A stretch of 64,000 nt of DNA from Geminocystis herdmanii PCC 6308 (GTDB taxonomy: Bacteria > Cyanobacteriota > Cyanobacteriia > Cyanobacteriales > Cyanobacteriaceae). The notes beneath the pieces were generated by a model, which made no database searches, had not been told where the DNA came from, and saw nothing but the letters and a program-made list of their open reading frames with translations. The position numbers and the translations under genes were made by a program. Shown here in pieces: positions 17,750 to 28,100 of the stretch. Positions within the stretch are counted from its first letter, which is position 1. Each line of letters opens with the position of its first letter. Location: contig NZ_CM001775.1 in the NCBI RefSeq assembly GCF_000332235.1, forward strand, positions 3,500,804 through 3,564,803, given 5' to 3'.

Positions 17750-18274
17750 ATGTTTTCCTTAACTCGTTACGGTCTTCTCCTTTCTATTTTAATTGGTTTT
17801 GTCTTCAATCCTGTTCAAAAAGCCCTAGGTGCTGAACAAATTGTTTTAAAATATAGTATGTTACGCCCTTCCATCCCCGTGGCAGACTTAACCAGTTTTT
17901 GTGACACTGGGGATGTCTCATCAGCTTTAGCCTATTACTTACGATTGGCAAATCAAAAAGAAGATAATGTTAAAAATGCCCTCTGTCGCAAAATTCCCGT
18001 AGATGGCGTTATGTTATCAAAAATGTTAAATAACCCCATTGGCGGTATTGTCTTAAATGTCTTTGCTGAAGTCATTACTACCCCCAGTGACAGAGCAAGT
18101 AAAGAATCTTTGAGGGGTGCGATCGTAACTTCTGCTTTAAAGGATAATAATATTAGTATCATGGAAGTTGCTCAAAACTATCCTACCGAAGAAGTCCACA
18201 TCAACGGTGATCGCTTAATGGAAATTTACAATCAAATAAACGGTATCTTAGGAAGTCTCCCTTTGCCAAAATAA
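17750..18274 (+). CDS. Stand-alone DUF1400 secreted protein
   Basis: Start taken at the ATG at 17750 (a TTG two codons earlier also opens the frame). A signal peptide of about 27 residues is followed by a DUF1400 region: LKYSMLRPSIPVADL, an SALAYYL helix and the closing YPTEEVHINGDRL. DUF1400 normally forms the N-terminus of cyanobacterial secreted alpha/beta hydrolases of about 550 aa. Here the protein ends after 174 residues with no hydrolase domain, and the downstream 270 bases do not encode one. It is either a naturally single-domain version or an old truncation. Confidence 0.75.
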   Translation: MFSLTRYGLLLSILIGFVFNPVQKALGAEQIVLKYSMLRPSIPVADLTSFCDTGDVSSALAYYLRLANQKEDNVKNALCRKIPVDGVMLSKMLNNPIGGIVLNVFAEVITTPSDRASKESLRGAIVTSALKDNNISIMEVAQNYPTEEVHINGDRLMEIYNQINGILGSLPLPK

Positions 18275-18509
18275 ATCAAATAAAGGAGAAAAATTTTGCT
18301 TTTTCCCTTGACTTTTTTCTAATTTTTGGTAATAATAAAAAATATAAAGATCATAATGGGAATCTTTTTATCTAAATTTAAAAAATAAAATATTCCCATT
18401 ATAAATAATATATCATTTTTGTCAAGTCTTGTCAAAGGTTTTTGGAAAATTTTTTGACATTCGTTTTTAATATTACAAACCAACAATAAAAAGGACTTCA
18501 CCTAACACC

Positions 18510-18550
18510 GAAAACCTTTCTTCATCAAAAGACTATGAGGCAAACCCTAA
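18510..18550. repeat. Solo end related to the 22608 and 47451 mobile elements
   Basis: On the minus strand this stretch reads GGGTTTGCCTCATAGTCTTT, closely matching the end at 47451-47470 and sharing GTCTTTTGATGA with 22608. No second end is visible nearby, so it is probably a remnant. Confidence 0.55.
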
Positions 18551-19365
18551 TTACAATATAAAATATTTAACTCCCCTTGCATCTCATTCACCACTCGATC
18601 GAAACACTTTTGTACATAAGCTCGATCGAGACTCGCCTCCAAGCCGTAGTTATCAAAATAAATAGGATTACAAACTCTGGTGGTCATGGGTACTGGTAAT
18701 GGTATATTAGGTAAAGGACCTAAGGCTAAACCCCATGGTAAACCTAGATAAATAGGGAATGTTTTAGGATCAAGATCGAAAATCCAAGGAAATAAGCCCT
18801 GTTTATTCAGCTTTTTCACGTCTTCATATAAATCGGCTAGAACAAAAATACTCTCGTGAGCGCCCTTTGAGATAAGAGGTACGATGGGTAAAGAATAACG
18901 TAAGGCTAGTTTAATAAAACCCTTTCTACCGACAAATTTTATTTTATTTCTTTCTGTATAAGGACGAAACACATCTTCAGCTCCTCCCGGATATACTAAT
19001 ACACTAGCACCAGATTCGATCGCCTTGATCGCCATCTTCGGATTCGCTCGAATTGCCCCAGTTTTCGCCGCCATATTGGTAATACCTTGATAAGCAGTCC
19101 ATGCGATAGGGTGCATTAAACCATAGGCTAATCGTTCAGTACCAAAACGCCTAAACCAATCATACATCATCATGACCATATCAGGGGCTGCGATACCGCC
19201 ATTATGAGAGCCGACTAACAAAACTTGTCCATGGGGGATGTTTTCCCAACCACTGGTTTCCACTCGAAAATAATACTTATAGAGAATTTCCCAAAATGGC
19301 ATTAATTGTTTTATTGTATCAGGGTCTCGTTGGTTTAATGACCAACCAAAAAAATTTTTATCCAT
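18547..19365 (-). CDS. Lysophospholipid/diacylglycerol acyltransferase family protein
   Basis: The 272-aa protein has the acyltransferase active-site region GSHNGG with His54, a glycerol-binding-like AIRANPK, and YPGGAEDVFRP in place of the PEG motif. This pattern is closer to the DAGAT/phytyl-ester-synthase branch of the superfamily than to PlsC (which has HX4D). It has no obvious signal peptide and is probably membrane-associated. Likely it transfers acyl groups to diacylglycerol, phytol or quinol, but the exact acceptor cannot be read from sequence. Confidence 0.75.
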   Translation of the reverse strand: MDKNFFGWSLNQRDPDTIKQLMPFWEILYKYYFRVETSGWENIPHGQVLLVGSHNGGIAAPDMVMMMYDWFRRFGTERLAYGLMHPIAWTAYQGITNMAAKTGAIRANPKMAIKAIESGASVLVYPGGAEDVFRPYTERNKIKFVGRKGFIKLALRYSLPIVPLISKGAHESIFVLADLYEDVKKLNKQGLFPWIFDLDPKTFPIYLGLPWGLALGPLPNIPLPVPMTTRVCNPIYFDNYGLEASLDRAYVQKCFDRVVNEMQGELNILYCN

Positions 19366-19458
19366 TAAAATTGCGATCGAGTTTAGATTACTTTTTATCC
19401 TTAATTTTAACTAAAATATAGCAGTCAGTTATGAGTTGTGAAAATTATCTTATCATCA

Positions 19459-19487
19459 AAGGCAAGAGGCAAAAGGCAAAAGGCAAG
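19459..19487. repeat. Heptamer tandem repeat (GGCAAAA)n
   Basis: About four copies of a 7-base GGCAAAA/GGCAAGA unit lie in the divergent region between the acyltransferase and the glycosyltransferase fusion. The rest of this 290-base region is AT-rich without other visible structure. Confidence 0.65.
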
Positions 19488-19652
19488 ATTAGTCGTATCT
19501 TCGATATTTTTTCTAATAATTTATTTCTCACAAATGATTCCTGATTGCTATATTAATAAAATTGTTAGTAAAATTAACTAAATTATTGACCTTTTTCTAG
19601 TATGATTTTTAATCAATGATTCTTAATTTATATTCGTCTTATTATCAAAAAT

Positions 19653-22604
19653 ATGAAAGTATTTATCGCTGATTTCGATTTATTTTTAAAAATAGGAGGA
19701 GGACAAACTTTTTATCGTCAAATTATCGAAAAAAATCCTCACATTAATTTCTATTATCTCATCGATCGAGAAGATATTAACAATCTTCGTCCTGAAAATG
19801 CCCATAGCATCCCCTATAAACCCATTTATGATCTTCAAAACCTTCATCATTATATCAATGTAACCCCTCCTCGTTGGGTATATCGATCGTTTATTTTAGC
19901 TAGTAATATCGCTAATTCCGTGACTGGTTATGAATTTGATGTGGTAGATGCGCCAGATTATGAACAATATACCCTCTTTTTGCGTCCTGCTTTGGCATTT
20001 CATCGGGTAAAGTGTGAAAAAGTCGCCCTATCTATGCACGGCAAAATATCCACTACTTTAAGATTAGATTGGTTTGGTTCAAATGATGTTAATATCCCCT
20101 TAGATTTAGAGGAAAAAATGCAGTTTAAAACGGCGGATATTCGCTATGGTATTAGTAAAAGTTACCTTAAAGAATGGGCAGATTTAGTAAGTTTAGAAAC
20201 TCAATATTTTAATCCTTTACACTTTATTGATTTACCTCAAAATCAACCTTTAACTAATCAAAATCAACAACCTAATTTATATTTTATCGGTAGAACAGAA
20301 AAAAGAAAAGGAGCAGATATTTTTATTAATTTAGTATGGTGGTTATCTTCTCAATCTTATCATCAAGCTAGTATCATTGGTCCTCATAGTTATAGTGAAT
20401 TTGGTGATTCTTCTGAGTCTTTACTTCGATCGATGATAAATAAAAGACTAATTAATATTACCATTGAACCGTCAAAACCTCGTGAAGAACTAACAAAACT
20501 TTTTGCTAAACCTGCCATTACTTTTTTACCTTCTCGTTACGATACTTTAAATTTATTGGCTCTTGAATCTTTATTTTCAGGATGCCCTACTGCTATCGGT
20601 AGTGGTGCAGGAGTTTGTCAATTTTTAGATGAAAATTTTCCTCAATTACCCTATATTAAAATTGATGTGGATAATACTTATAATTGTTTGCCTGAGTTAA
20701 CAGAAATCTTAGCAAATTATCACGATTATCGACAACATTTAAACGAGATTTTATTAACCCTTAATACTAATACGAATGATCCTAATTTAAGCGACATTTA
20801 TCAAGTTGAAAGTACAGAAAATCAAGAGACATCCGCAGAGTTAAATGAGTGGTATAGTCAATTAATTAGTTACGTTAAATCTCACTCTGAAAAACAAAGT
20901 TTAGCAAAAAATATTCAGTCAACAATTATTCAAAAAATTATCAAACCTCCCTTACGAAAAGTAAAACAAAAAGTACTTAGTTATGGAGAAGATACCCGCT
21001 CTTATCAACTACTAAAATCCCCCTTTTTAACATCTCAATATCAGAAAGTATTTGCTTTAAGTGAACAATCAGAATTAGACTTAGAAAAAAAACTGCAACA
21101 AGTATGGAATTTAGCAGAAACTTTTGAACCAGAAGCCAAAGGAATTAAAGGTAAAATACAGAGTGCTTTTCGCATTGACAGAGTAAGAGTTTGGCGAGAA
21201 ATTGCCCGTTTAGAAAGAATGCGAGGGAATGATTTAGTTGCCTCAACCTATTACCTTAGAAGCATGAGGGCTTTAGGTTATGACAGATTTAATGAGTTAC
21301 CTTATGTTGTTAAAACTTTAGTAGAAAAAGGGTTTAAACCTGAAGCAAAAACTGCGGAAGCGATGTTTAAAGACATCCATCAACAAACAGAAAAATGTTT
21401 TAATCTTTTGAATGAAACTTATCAAAATAACCTCGAATATTCAGAGGAAGAATACGAATTTTTAGAGGAAAAAAGGCACAAAGAAAGTTATCGAGTCTCA
21501 GTGATAGTTTCTCTTTATAATGCCTCCGATAAATTACCCTTATTTTTAAGAGTTTTAGCTGATCAAACTTTAGTCAAAAAAGGTGAAGTTGAAATCATTT
21601 TAGTCGATAGTGGTTCGCCCGATCGAGAATACCAAGTTTTTCAACAACTGCAAGAAGAATTAAACTTAGAAATCGTCTATTTACGCTCCCATAATCGAGA
21701 AACTATCCAAAAAGCATGGAATCGAGGGATTTTACTATCTCGATCGAACTATATCACCTTTTTAGGGGTTGATGAGACGATTTTGCCCGAATGTTTAGAA
21801 ATATTAGCAGAAGAATTAGAGCAAAATCCAGACATCGACTGGGTAATAAGTCATAGTTTAGTTACCGATGTGGATTTACAAGGCAACCATGTTAATGATA
21901 TTATGCTGTACGATCGAACTAATTATGACCAAAATTTAGTTTACCTCGATACTTGTTACCTTTCCCTCGTAGGCGGTTTATACCGTAAAAATATTCATCA
22001 ACGCTTTGGTTACTATGACTCTAGCTATCGTGGCGCTGGAGATACAGAGTTTAAAAACCGAGTGTTACCCCATATCAAAACAAAAATGGTTAACCAAGTT
22101 TTAGGGCTATTTTGGAATTACCCTGACGAGCGCACAACTCAAAGCCCGATGGCAGAAGTGGAGGATATTCGGGCTTGGTATTTACATCGCACTTTAGGAG
22201 GCATTAAATACGCTTTCAATAACAAAAATCCTGAAGAAATAGAACAATTTTTATATAAAACTTTAGCCTATAGAAAATCTTATTGTAACCACATCAGCAG
22301 TGATTTAGAATATAGCTATAATTTAGTTAATTTTTTAGGAGAAATAAAACCTTCTTCTCCTCTTTTACAGTTAAAACCAACTATTGACGAGCTATTTTTA
22401 GCCTATCGACAACTAGATTGGATAGAAGACTTAACAACTTTTTCATCAGGTAAAATGCTATGGCAAACGAAAAAGTTAGGGGAAAAAATTACTAATTTAC
22501 ACCATCAAATCGCCAATAAATTAGGCAATAATAACTTCAATCTTAACTATGATATTTTCCATGATAATCGTCATGAACAACACGCTAATTTATGGAAAAC
22601 CTAA
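19653..22604 (+). CDS. Two-domain glycosyltransferase (GT4-like plus GT2)
   Basis: The N-terminal 400 residues resemble a GT-B family 4 enzyme: KIGGGQTFYRQI at the start, IGRTEKRKGADIF near 212, and ALESLFSGCPTAIGSGAGV near 310. A basic helical linker (about 420-600) joins a GT-A family 2 domain beginning at about 614 with VSVIVSLYNASDKLP, then ILVDSGSPD, and GVDETILPE near 710. The length of 983 aa equals two enzymes. Likely role is assembly of a surface polysaccharide or glycoconjugate. No other sugar gene is adjacent. The GT4 part is atypical and may be inactive. Confidence 0.8.
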   Translation: MKVFIADFDLFLKIGGGQTFYRQIIEKNPHINFYYLIDREDINNLRPENAHSIPYKPIYDLQNLHHYINVTPPRWVYRSFILASNIANSVTGYEFDVVDAPDYEQYTLFLRPALAFHRVKCEKVALSMHGKISTTLRLDWFGSNDVNIPLDLEEKMQFKTADIRYGISKSYLKEWADLVSLETQYFNPLHFIDLPQNQPLTNQNQQPNLYFIGRTEKRKGADIFINLVWWLSSQSYHQASIIGPHSYSEFGDSSESLLRSMINKRLINITIEPSKPREELTKLFAKPAITFLPSRYDTLNLLALESLFSGCPTAIGSGAGVCQFLDENFPQLPYIKIDVDNTYNCLPELTEILANYHDYRQHLNEILLTLNTNTNDPNLSDIYQVESTENQETSAELNEWYSQLISYVKSHSEKQSLAKNIQSTIIQKIIKPPLRKVKQKVLSYGEDTRSYQLLKSPFLTSQYQKVFALSEQSELDLEKKLQQVWNLAETFEPEAKGIKGKIQSAFRIDRVRVWREIARLERMRGNDLVASTYYLRSMRALGYDRFNELPYVVKTLVEKGFKPEAKTAEAMFKDIHQQTEKCFNLLNETYQNNLEYSEEEYEFLEEKRHKESYRVSVIVSLYNASDKLPLFLRVLADQTLVKKGEVEIILVDSGSPDREYQVFQQLQEELNLEIVYLRSHNRETIQKAWNRGILLSRSNYITFLGVDETILPECLEILAEELEQNPDIDWVISHSLVTDVDLQGNHVNDIMLYDRTNYDQNLVYLDTCYLSLVGGLYRKNIHQRFGYYDSSYRGAGDTEFKNRVLPHIKTKMVNQVLGLFWNYPDERTTQSPMAEVEDIRAWYLHRTLGGIKYAFNNKNPEEIEQFLYKTLAYRKSYCNHISSDLEYSYNLVNFLGEIKPSSPLLQLKPTIDELFLAYRQLDWIEDLTTFSSGKMLWQTKKLGEKITNLHHQIANKLGNNNFNLNYDIFHDNRHEQHANLWKT

Positions 22605-22864
22605 ATAGGGGTTGCTGACAAAGTCTTTTGATGAGGATAGGAGAGAGGAGTCAGGAGACAGGAGATAGGAGAAATACTGAAACATCAAGATTTTGATGCG
22701 GTTGATAGATAGAATGAGTATAGTTGTATTTAAAAAAATAGGTCAAAAGTGTCGAATTTTTGAATAAAAATCCTCAAAACGGCGCACTTTTTCACTAATG
22801 TATGATGTCTAGTCTAAACCGTTGATTTTAATAGCTTTCTGATTTATTCAGCAAACCCTAAATA
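22602..22864. mobile_element. Small inverted-repeat element with 6-bp target duplication (MITE-like)
   Basis: The element spans 22608-22858 (251 bp). Its ends are GGGGTTGCTGA and, inverted, GGGTTTGCTGA. It is flanked by TAAATA at 22602-22607 and 22859-22864, a clean 6-base target duplication. It encodes no transposase. Its left half resembles 47451-47555 and its right end matches 14851-14879. The left duplication contains the stop codon of the glycosyltransferase gene. Confidence 0.75.
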
Positions 22865-23025
22865 GTGAATAATGTTATTCATCTTCAAAAATTTTGAGTT
22901 CAATTTATTGAACGAGCAATGTTAGCCGTGTAATGAATTACACGGTGGATTATTGATTAATGCCTCTTTATTTTTTAAAATTACAATAAAACTTTGCGTC
23001 TTTGCGTCTTTGCGTGAAATTATAA
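22865..23025. other. Intergenic with GCGTCTTT tandem repeat
   Basis: Downstream of the HicB gene, at about 22994-23016, three copies of a TTTGCGTC unit occur. A similar tract (ctttgcg repeated) lies at 4147-4170. No gene is visible. Confidence 0.5.
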
Positions 23026-23247
23026 TTATTGAAGCAAACCTGATATTAAACGCTCTTTTGGTTTGGGGATTTCCCTTCCTAATTCTTGGGCGGTTTCAAT
23101 CCATTCTTGAATGATTATCTCGGCATTTTTAACAGCTTCTTCATAAGTTTTACCGTCTGCCATACAACCTGACAATTCTGGTACTTCCACCACAAAACTA
23201 TTATCTATTTCACTCCAGTAAATAATTAATTCATATTTAATTGACAT
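23026..23247 (-). CDS. HicB-family antitoxin-like protein (orphan)
   Basis: The sequence NSFVVEVPELSGC followed by KTYEEAVKNAEIIIQEWI is the conserved partial RNase H-like fold of HicB. I take the second Met (23247); the longer frame starts at 23262. In a canonical module HicB antagonises the mRNA interferase HicA. There is no hicA on either side: upstream is nfu and downstream only about 160 bases of repeats. It is therefore an orphan or acts as a regulator of another kind. Confidence 0.75.
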   Translation of the reverse strand: MSIKYELIIYWSEIDNSFVVEVPELSGCMADGKTYEEAVKNAEIIIQEWIETAQELGREIPKPKERLISGLLQ

Positions 23248-23303
23248 TCTTTTATATTTCATCTTGACTTCACTACTATTAATTCCTAACTCCTAAAGCC
23301 CTA

Positions 23304-23540
23304 CTAAATAACTTGCTCAATTTCAGCGATTTCGGGGATATATTCTTTTAAACGGCGCTCAATACCCATTCTCAGAGTCATTGCCGAACTAGGGCAAGAG
23401 CCACAAGCACCTTGTAATCTTAATTTTACAGTAGGTCCGTCAATTTCGACTAATTCCACATTACCACCATCAGCCATGAGGTAAGGGCGTAATTCGTCTA
23501 ATACTTGTTCTACATTTTCGTTGGTTAAGGCTAAAGACAT
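23304..23540 (-). CDS. nfu: NifU-like C-terminal domain Fe-S scaffold (Nfu)
   Basis: The 78-aa protein is a lone Nfu domain with the CxxC cluster-binding motif (Cys46 and Cys49, GACGSCPSS) and the preceding GGNVELVEI strand. Cyanobacterial and chloroplast Nfu proteins assemble [4Fe-4S] clusters, notably for photosystem I. The length matches single-domain cyanobacterial Nfu. It lies 42 bases from the HicB-like gene, though the two need not be functionally linked. Confidence 0.9.
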   Translation of the reverse strand: MSLALTNENVEQVLDELRPYLMADGGNVELVEIDGPTVKLRLQGACGSCPSSAMTLRMGIERRLKEYIPEIAEIEQVI

Positions 23541-23662
23541 AATTGATAATAATTACTATGGTCTAATATTGTTAATTATACCTAGTTAGGACTTGGATCG
23601 ATCGAACCAGAAAAAGATTTTGAGGGCTGACAAAACAGGAGGCTTTTCTTTTTCAAAAAAGT

Positions 23663-24094
23663 TTACTTATCTGTGGGAAATTTTTGATGATAATTCCTAT
23701 TTTCCTTAATAAAATTGATCATTTTTAAATCTTCCCCCTTAATGTGATGAATTAACCAATCTGTCATAAATTGAGATACTTTCACCGTTAAAAATTTTTC
23801 CTTCTCCTTAAATAATTTTTGCAGAGTTAATACATCCTCCCTTAATTCTCTATGCTTTTGTTTGTGTAAAACAATATTGGGGTATTCATATTTTTCCATC
23901 AAGGCTTCTTCGGTTACAAAATGTTCAGATGTATATGTTGCCAATTTATCTAAAGTTTTTCCCAAAATTTCTCGACCTTCACCACTAATCATAGCATCAT
24001 GTAATTCATTGATTATGCTAAACAAGATTTGATGTTGTGTATCAATTTCTTGCTCTCCGGTAATATATTCATCTCGCCAAAATGCGATCGGCAT
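23663..24094 (-). CDS. Bacteriohemerythrin
   Basis: All di-iron ligands of the family can be placed: His21, His58, Glu62, His77, His81, His117 and Asp122 (pattern H...HFVTE...HKQKH...HIKGED). The 143-aa length fits a single-domain oxygen-binding hemerythrin. It probably binds O2 or senses oxygen in the cytosol. It stands alone, with no methyl-accepting partner fused. Confidence 0.9.
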   Translation of the reverse strand: MPIAFWRDEYITGEQEIDTQHQILFSIINELHDAMISGEGREILGKTLDKLATYTSEHFVTEEALMEKYEYPNIVLHKQKHRELREDVLTLQKLFKEKEKFLTVKVSQFMTDWLIHHIKGEDLKMINFIKENRNYHQKFPTDK

Positions 24095-24283
24095 ATGTTG
24101 ATAATCTCCACTTAAAAATTGAGAATTGTTAAACTAATACATTTTAATTCCCACCTTGTTCACCTGTCCACCTGTCAACCTTTGTCTCTCATTAATTTTA
24201 GCCAACTAGGGAAAATTTGCTATATAATCTAGTTATGTTTAATCAAATCCTCAAGTTAACATTCCTTCTAAATAATTGAAAAT

Positions 24284-24589
24284 ATGACTCCAACGGTTTT
24301 AGGAAGTACAATTATTGCCCCCACTAAATCCAGTCAAGTTATTCGTAAACATTATCCTAATTTTAAGGTAATTGTTCTCAATGACGATTTTAACACTTTT
24401 GATCATGTAGCGAATTGTTTGCTGAAATATATTCCCAATATGACAGAAGATTTGGCATGGGAATTAACCAATCAAGTACATTTTGACGGACAAGCCTTAG
24501 TGTGGTGTGGCTCTTTGGAACAGGCTGAATTATATCATCAACAATTAAGACGAGAAGGCTTAACAATGGCACCTTTGGAGGAAGCATGA
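24284..24589 (+). CDS. clpS: Clp protease adaptor ClpS
   Basis: The core FKVIVLNDDFNTFDHV, followed by the LTNQVHFDGQA helix, is the ClpS fold that binds N-degron residues and delivers substrates to ClpC/ClpP. The length of 101 aa is typical of cyanobacterial ClpS; cyanobacteria have two paralogues and I do not decide which. It overlaps the next gene by four bases (ATGA at 24586-24589), implying translational coupling. Confidence 0.93.
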   Translation: MTPTVLGSTIIAPTKSSQVIRKHYPNFKVIVLNDDFNTFDHVANCLLKYIPNMTEDLAWELTNQVHFDGQALVWCGSLEQAELYHQQLRREGLTMAPLEEA

Positions 24590-24882
24590 GTAAATCATCC
24601 GATGGTAGAATCGTTTGGAATCACTCCACCCACCTTGACGGTTTAATTGCGATTTTGGAAAAACTTGTTACCTATGAGGGTATCAAAACTGTTACTCCTG
24701 CGGTATTAAGTCGATCGCGCAGTCATATTCCTCACATGAAACTCAAGGTATCTGTACCCATTCGGGGGGGTTATAAACTCATCGCTAGATGTGGTAAAAG
24801 TGTACAGGAAGTTTTTATTATTACCACTTTAGAGCAAACAGAATTAGAGTCTATTATTACAAAGATTGTGGACGATCGATGA
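24586..24882 (+). CDS. DUF2103 protein
   Basis: This 98-aa basic protein resembles the cyanobacterial DUF2103 family: a start with IVWNHSTHLDGLI, the SRSRSHIPHMKLKV stretch, then GYKLIARCGKSVQEVF. Family members are annotated as metal-binding on the basis of conserved His and Cys; the function is unknown. Its start codon overlaps the clpS stop, so it may be a functional companion of ClpS. Confidence 0.75.
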   Translation: MSKSSDGRIVWNHSTHLDGLIAILEKLVTYEGIKTVTPAVLSRSRSHIPHMKLKVSVPIRGGYKLIARCGKSVQEVFIITTLEQTELESIITKIVDDR

Positions 24883-25166
24883 TCTTGCTGATATACAACG
24901 GAAGTCATCAAAAATTAAGCTACACCTTAAAACCTAATCGATCGACTTTTTCAGCAGACTCTAATTAAAAGTAATCTTTCAATGCTAATTGAGTTAGAAT
25001 TAATTGATAGCATATATTAAGATGAATAAAATAGCCTAGTGTTGAGATGCGTAAATAAAAAAGATGTTTTGAATTGTCAATTTGACATTCTAAATAGTGC
25101 ATTTTAACCCTAGTTTATAAGTAAAAATACTTAAATTAAATTTCAGTTATTTAGAGGCAAGATTCC
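24883..25166. other. Intergenic upstream of first chemoreceptor
   Basis: This stretch contains a solo element end at about 24950-24962 (TTTTTCAGCAGACTC), related to the inverted repeat of the 22608 element. It should also contain the promoter of the chemoreceptor gene, but no box is clear. Confidence 0.4.
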
Positions 25167-28100
25167 ATGACTCAGACTTCCCCCCAACAACCCAATCAAC
25201 TTAACCCAGAAACCCAAACCAATAATTTACCAACAAATATTCGCAATTCTACGTCGGAAAATAATGTTAATGGAATCAAACCCTCCCCAGAAAATAATCA
25301 GAATTCCTCTTCAAAACAAGGTTTAATTTCATGGGTTGAATCGAAAAATCTGCGGTTTAAATTTATTTCTTCCGCAGTGGCGTTGGGAGTGATACCAATT
25401 ATAGTAGTAGGTTCGATCGTCTCAGTATTAGTAAGTACATCATTTAAAGCCCAAATCAAGTTAAACGAAGAAGAAAAAGTTAACTCTATCTCCACAGAAG
25501 TTAATCTTTTGGTGAGAGATCGTTTATTAGACATCGAAACTTTAGGTGATACATTTTCGTTTTTCCCAGCATTTCGCAATAGAAATAAAGCAGAATTAAC
25601 GAAAAAACTTACGGCTTATCAAGAACAATATGGTTATTATGATACTCTTTCTATTTTAGATAATCAAGGAAATGTCATCGCTCAAACCAAAGGCACACCC
25701 ATCCCTAACTTAGCTCAAAGAAATTATATCCTAGCAGCAAAAGCCGCTAATGGCACGATCGTAAGTCAACCCATGACATCTTTAGTAGATGGCACTTATG
25801 GAGTTTATTTTATCACAGTACTCAAAAATCCCATTACAGGACAAAGTGAGGGGTTTCTTCGGGCTAGAGTGCCAGTAAAAATCCTTCAAGAAATGATGGC
25901 TAAACGTCAAAATACAGATGGGGAAATCTATTATATGGCTGACGAAGATGATCAAATATTTGTATCCTCAGAAGCTGAAATTCTCACCCCTCGAACTACG
26001 ATCGATTCCGTTCAAAAAGAAGCCGACTCCGTTACCTTAGAAAAACTTTTTCCTCAGTTAGAATTGGAAGACATGGCAAGTGAAGTTCTCCATGTAACAA
26101 CAAGGAATACATCAACAAACAGTCAACAATTTGTGACGATTAAGGCTTTAGAGAATGAAGCAAGTATGGGGGAACAAGTTACCCCCATCGATTTGGATTG
26201 GAAGATAGTAGTTGGTGGAAATACTGGGGTCGTACTAAAACCAGTGGATCAAGCATTAAATTCTATCTTCTTAGGGATATTAGTCTCCGCTATAGGAGTT
26301 GGTTATATTGCTTATCTTTTAGCTGGGAGATTTGTGACTCCCATTGAAGAAACTACCTTAGCGGTAAAACAAATTAGTCAAGGGGATTTAGATATACAAG
26401 TACCCGTGTCAGGAAAAGATGAATTAGCTGATTTAGGTAATAGTATCAATGATATGACTTCCCAGTTAAAAACTCTCTTATCGGAACAACAAATGTTTGC
26501 TAGTCAGTCAACTTTACTGAAAAATATGACTCTTGAAATGACGAAAGCCTTTAATATTAGTGAGGTTTTTGAAATTGCGGTGACGGAAATTCGTCAGGCT
26601 TTGCAGTCCGATCGAGTTGTTGTCTATAGTTTTGATGAGAACTGGCAAGGTACAATCATTGCTGAATCCGTCGATCGAAATTATCCCCAAGCCTTGGGAG
26701 CAAGAATCCTTGATCCTTGTTTTGCTGATAAATATGTAGAAAAATATATTCAAGGGAGAGTACAGGCAACCCCCGATATTTATAAAGCAGGGTTAACAGA
26801 ATGTCACCTCAAACAGTTAGAACCCTTTGCGGTGAAAGCTAATTTAGTCGCTCCCATTGTGGCTAACGGTAAATTATTAGGATTACTCATTGCCCATCAA
26901 TGTTCAGCACCCCGTAACTGGGAACTAAACGAAATCGAGTTTTTCGCCCAAACAGCAACCCAAATGGGACTGGCTTTAGAGCGTGTAATGTTAATGCAGT
27001 CTCAACAATTGGATACTTTCTTGTCCACAAAACTCAAAGATATTAGTTTCAAAATTGCTGAATCTTTGACGAAAGAGAAAATTTTTGAAGTGGCTACTAA
27101 TATGGGCAGGGAAGCCTTAAAAACCGATCGAGTTATCATTTATACCTTTGATCAAGACTGGAAAGGTACAGTAATTGTAGAATCCGTCGATCCTAAATAT
27201 CCTAGAGCCTTGGGAGCAAATATTAAAGACCCTTGTTTTGCTGATAAATATGTTGATAAATATAAACAAGGAAGAGTACAGGCCACCAATAACATTTATA
27301 CTGCTGGGTTAACCAGTTGTCATATTCAACAGTTAGAACCTTTTGAAGTGAAAGCGAACCTTGTTACTCCAGTTATTGTGGAAGGTAGTTTACTCGGTTT
27401 ACTCATTGCTCACCAATGCGATGCTCCCCGTCAATGGACAGAGTCCGAGTCGATTTTCCTCTCTCAGTTAGCCACTCAAATTGGTCCTGCTTTAGAAAGG
27501 ATACAACTGTTAGCTAAACAAAGACAATCGGAGTTAGAACAAAGACAAGCCCGAGAAATTATCCAACAACGAGCTTTAGAGCTACTCATGCAGGTTGATC
27601 CTGTTTCTCAAGGAGATTTAACTATTCGTGCTACGGTGACGGAAGATGAAATTGGTACGATCGCTGATTCCTATAATGCCACGATCGAAAGTTTAAGAAG
27701 AATTGTAACTCAAGTACAAGGGGGTACAAAAGCTGTAAATGATGTGGTAAACCAACAAGAACAGTTTGTAGAAAATCTGGCAACAGAGATTATTCGACAA
27801 GCCGATGACATCAACATAGCTTTAGAAAAAATCCAAACTTTAGCCTTTAGCGCCAGAATGGTATTAGATAACGCTGAACAAGCAGAAGAAGCGGTTAAAC
27901 AGGCAAACCGCAGTGTAGAAGAAGGGGAAGTTGCCATGAACCGTACCGTTGATGGTATTCTGGCAATTCGAGAAACCGTAGCCGAAACCGCTAAAAAAGT
28001 AAAACGTTTAGGAGAGTCCACCCAGAAAATTTCTAAGGTAGTTAACCTCATCGGTAGTTTTGCGGATCAAACTAACCTGTTAGCGTTGAATGCTTCCATT

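Noticed and set aside
18319-18501. 60-codon minus-strand frame
   Set aside because: Very AT-rich with no similarity, in a region of repeats and probable terminator.
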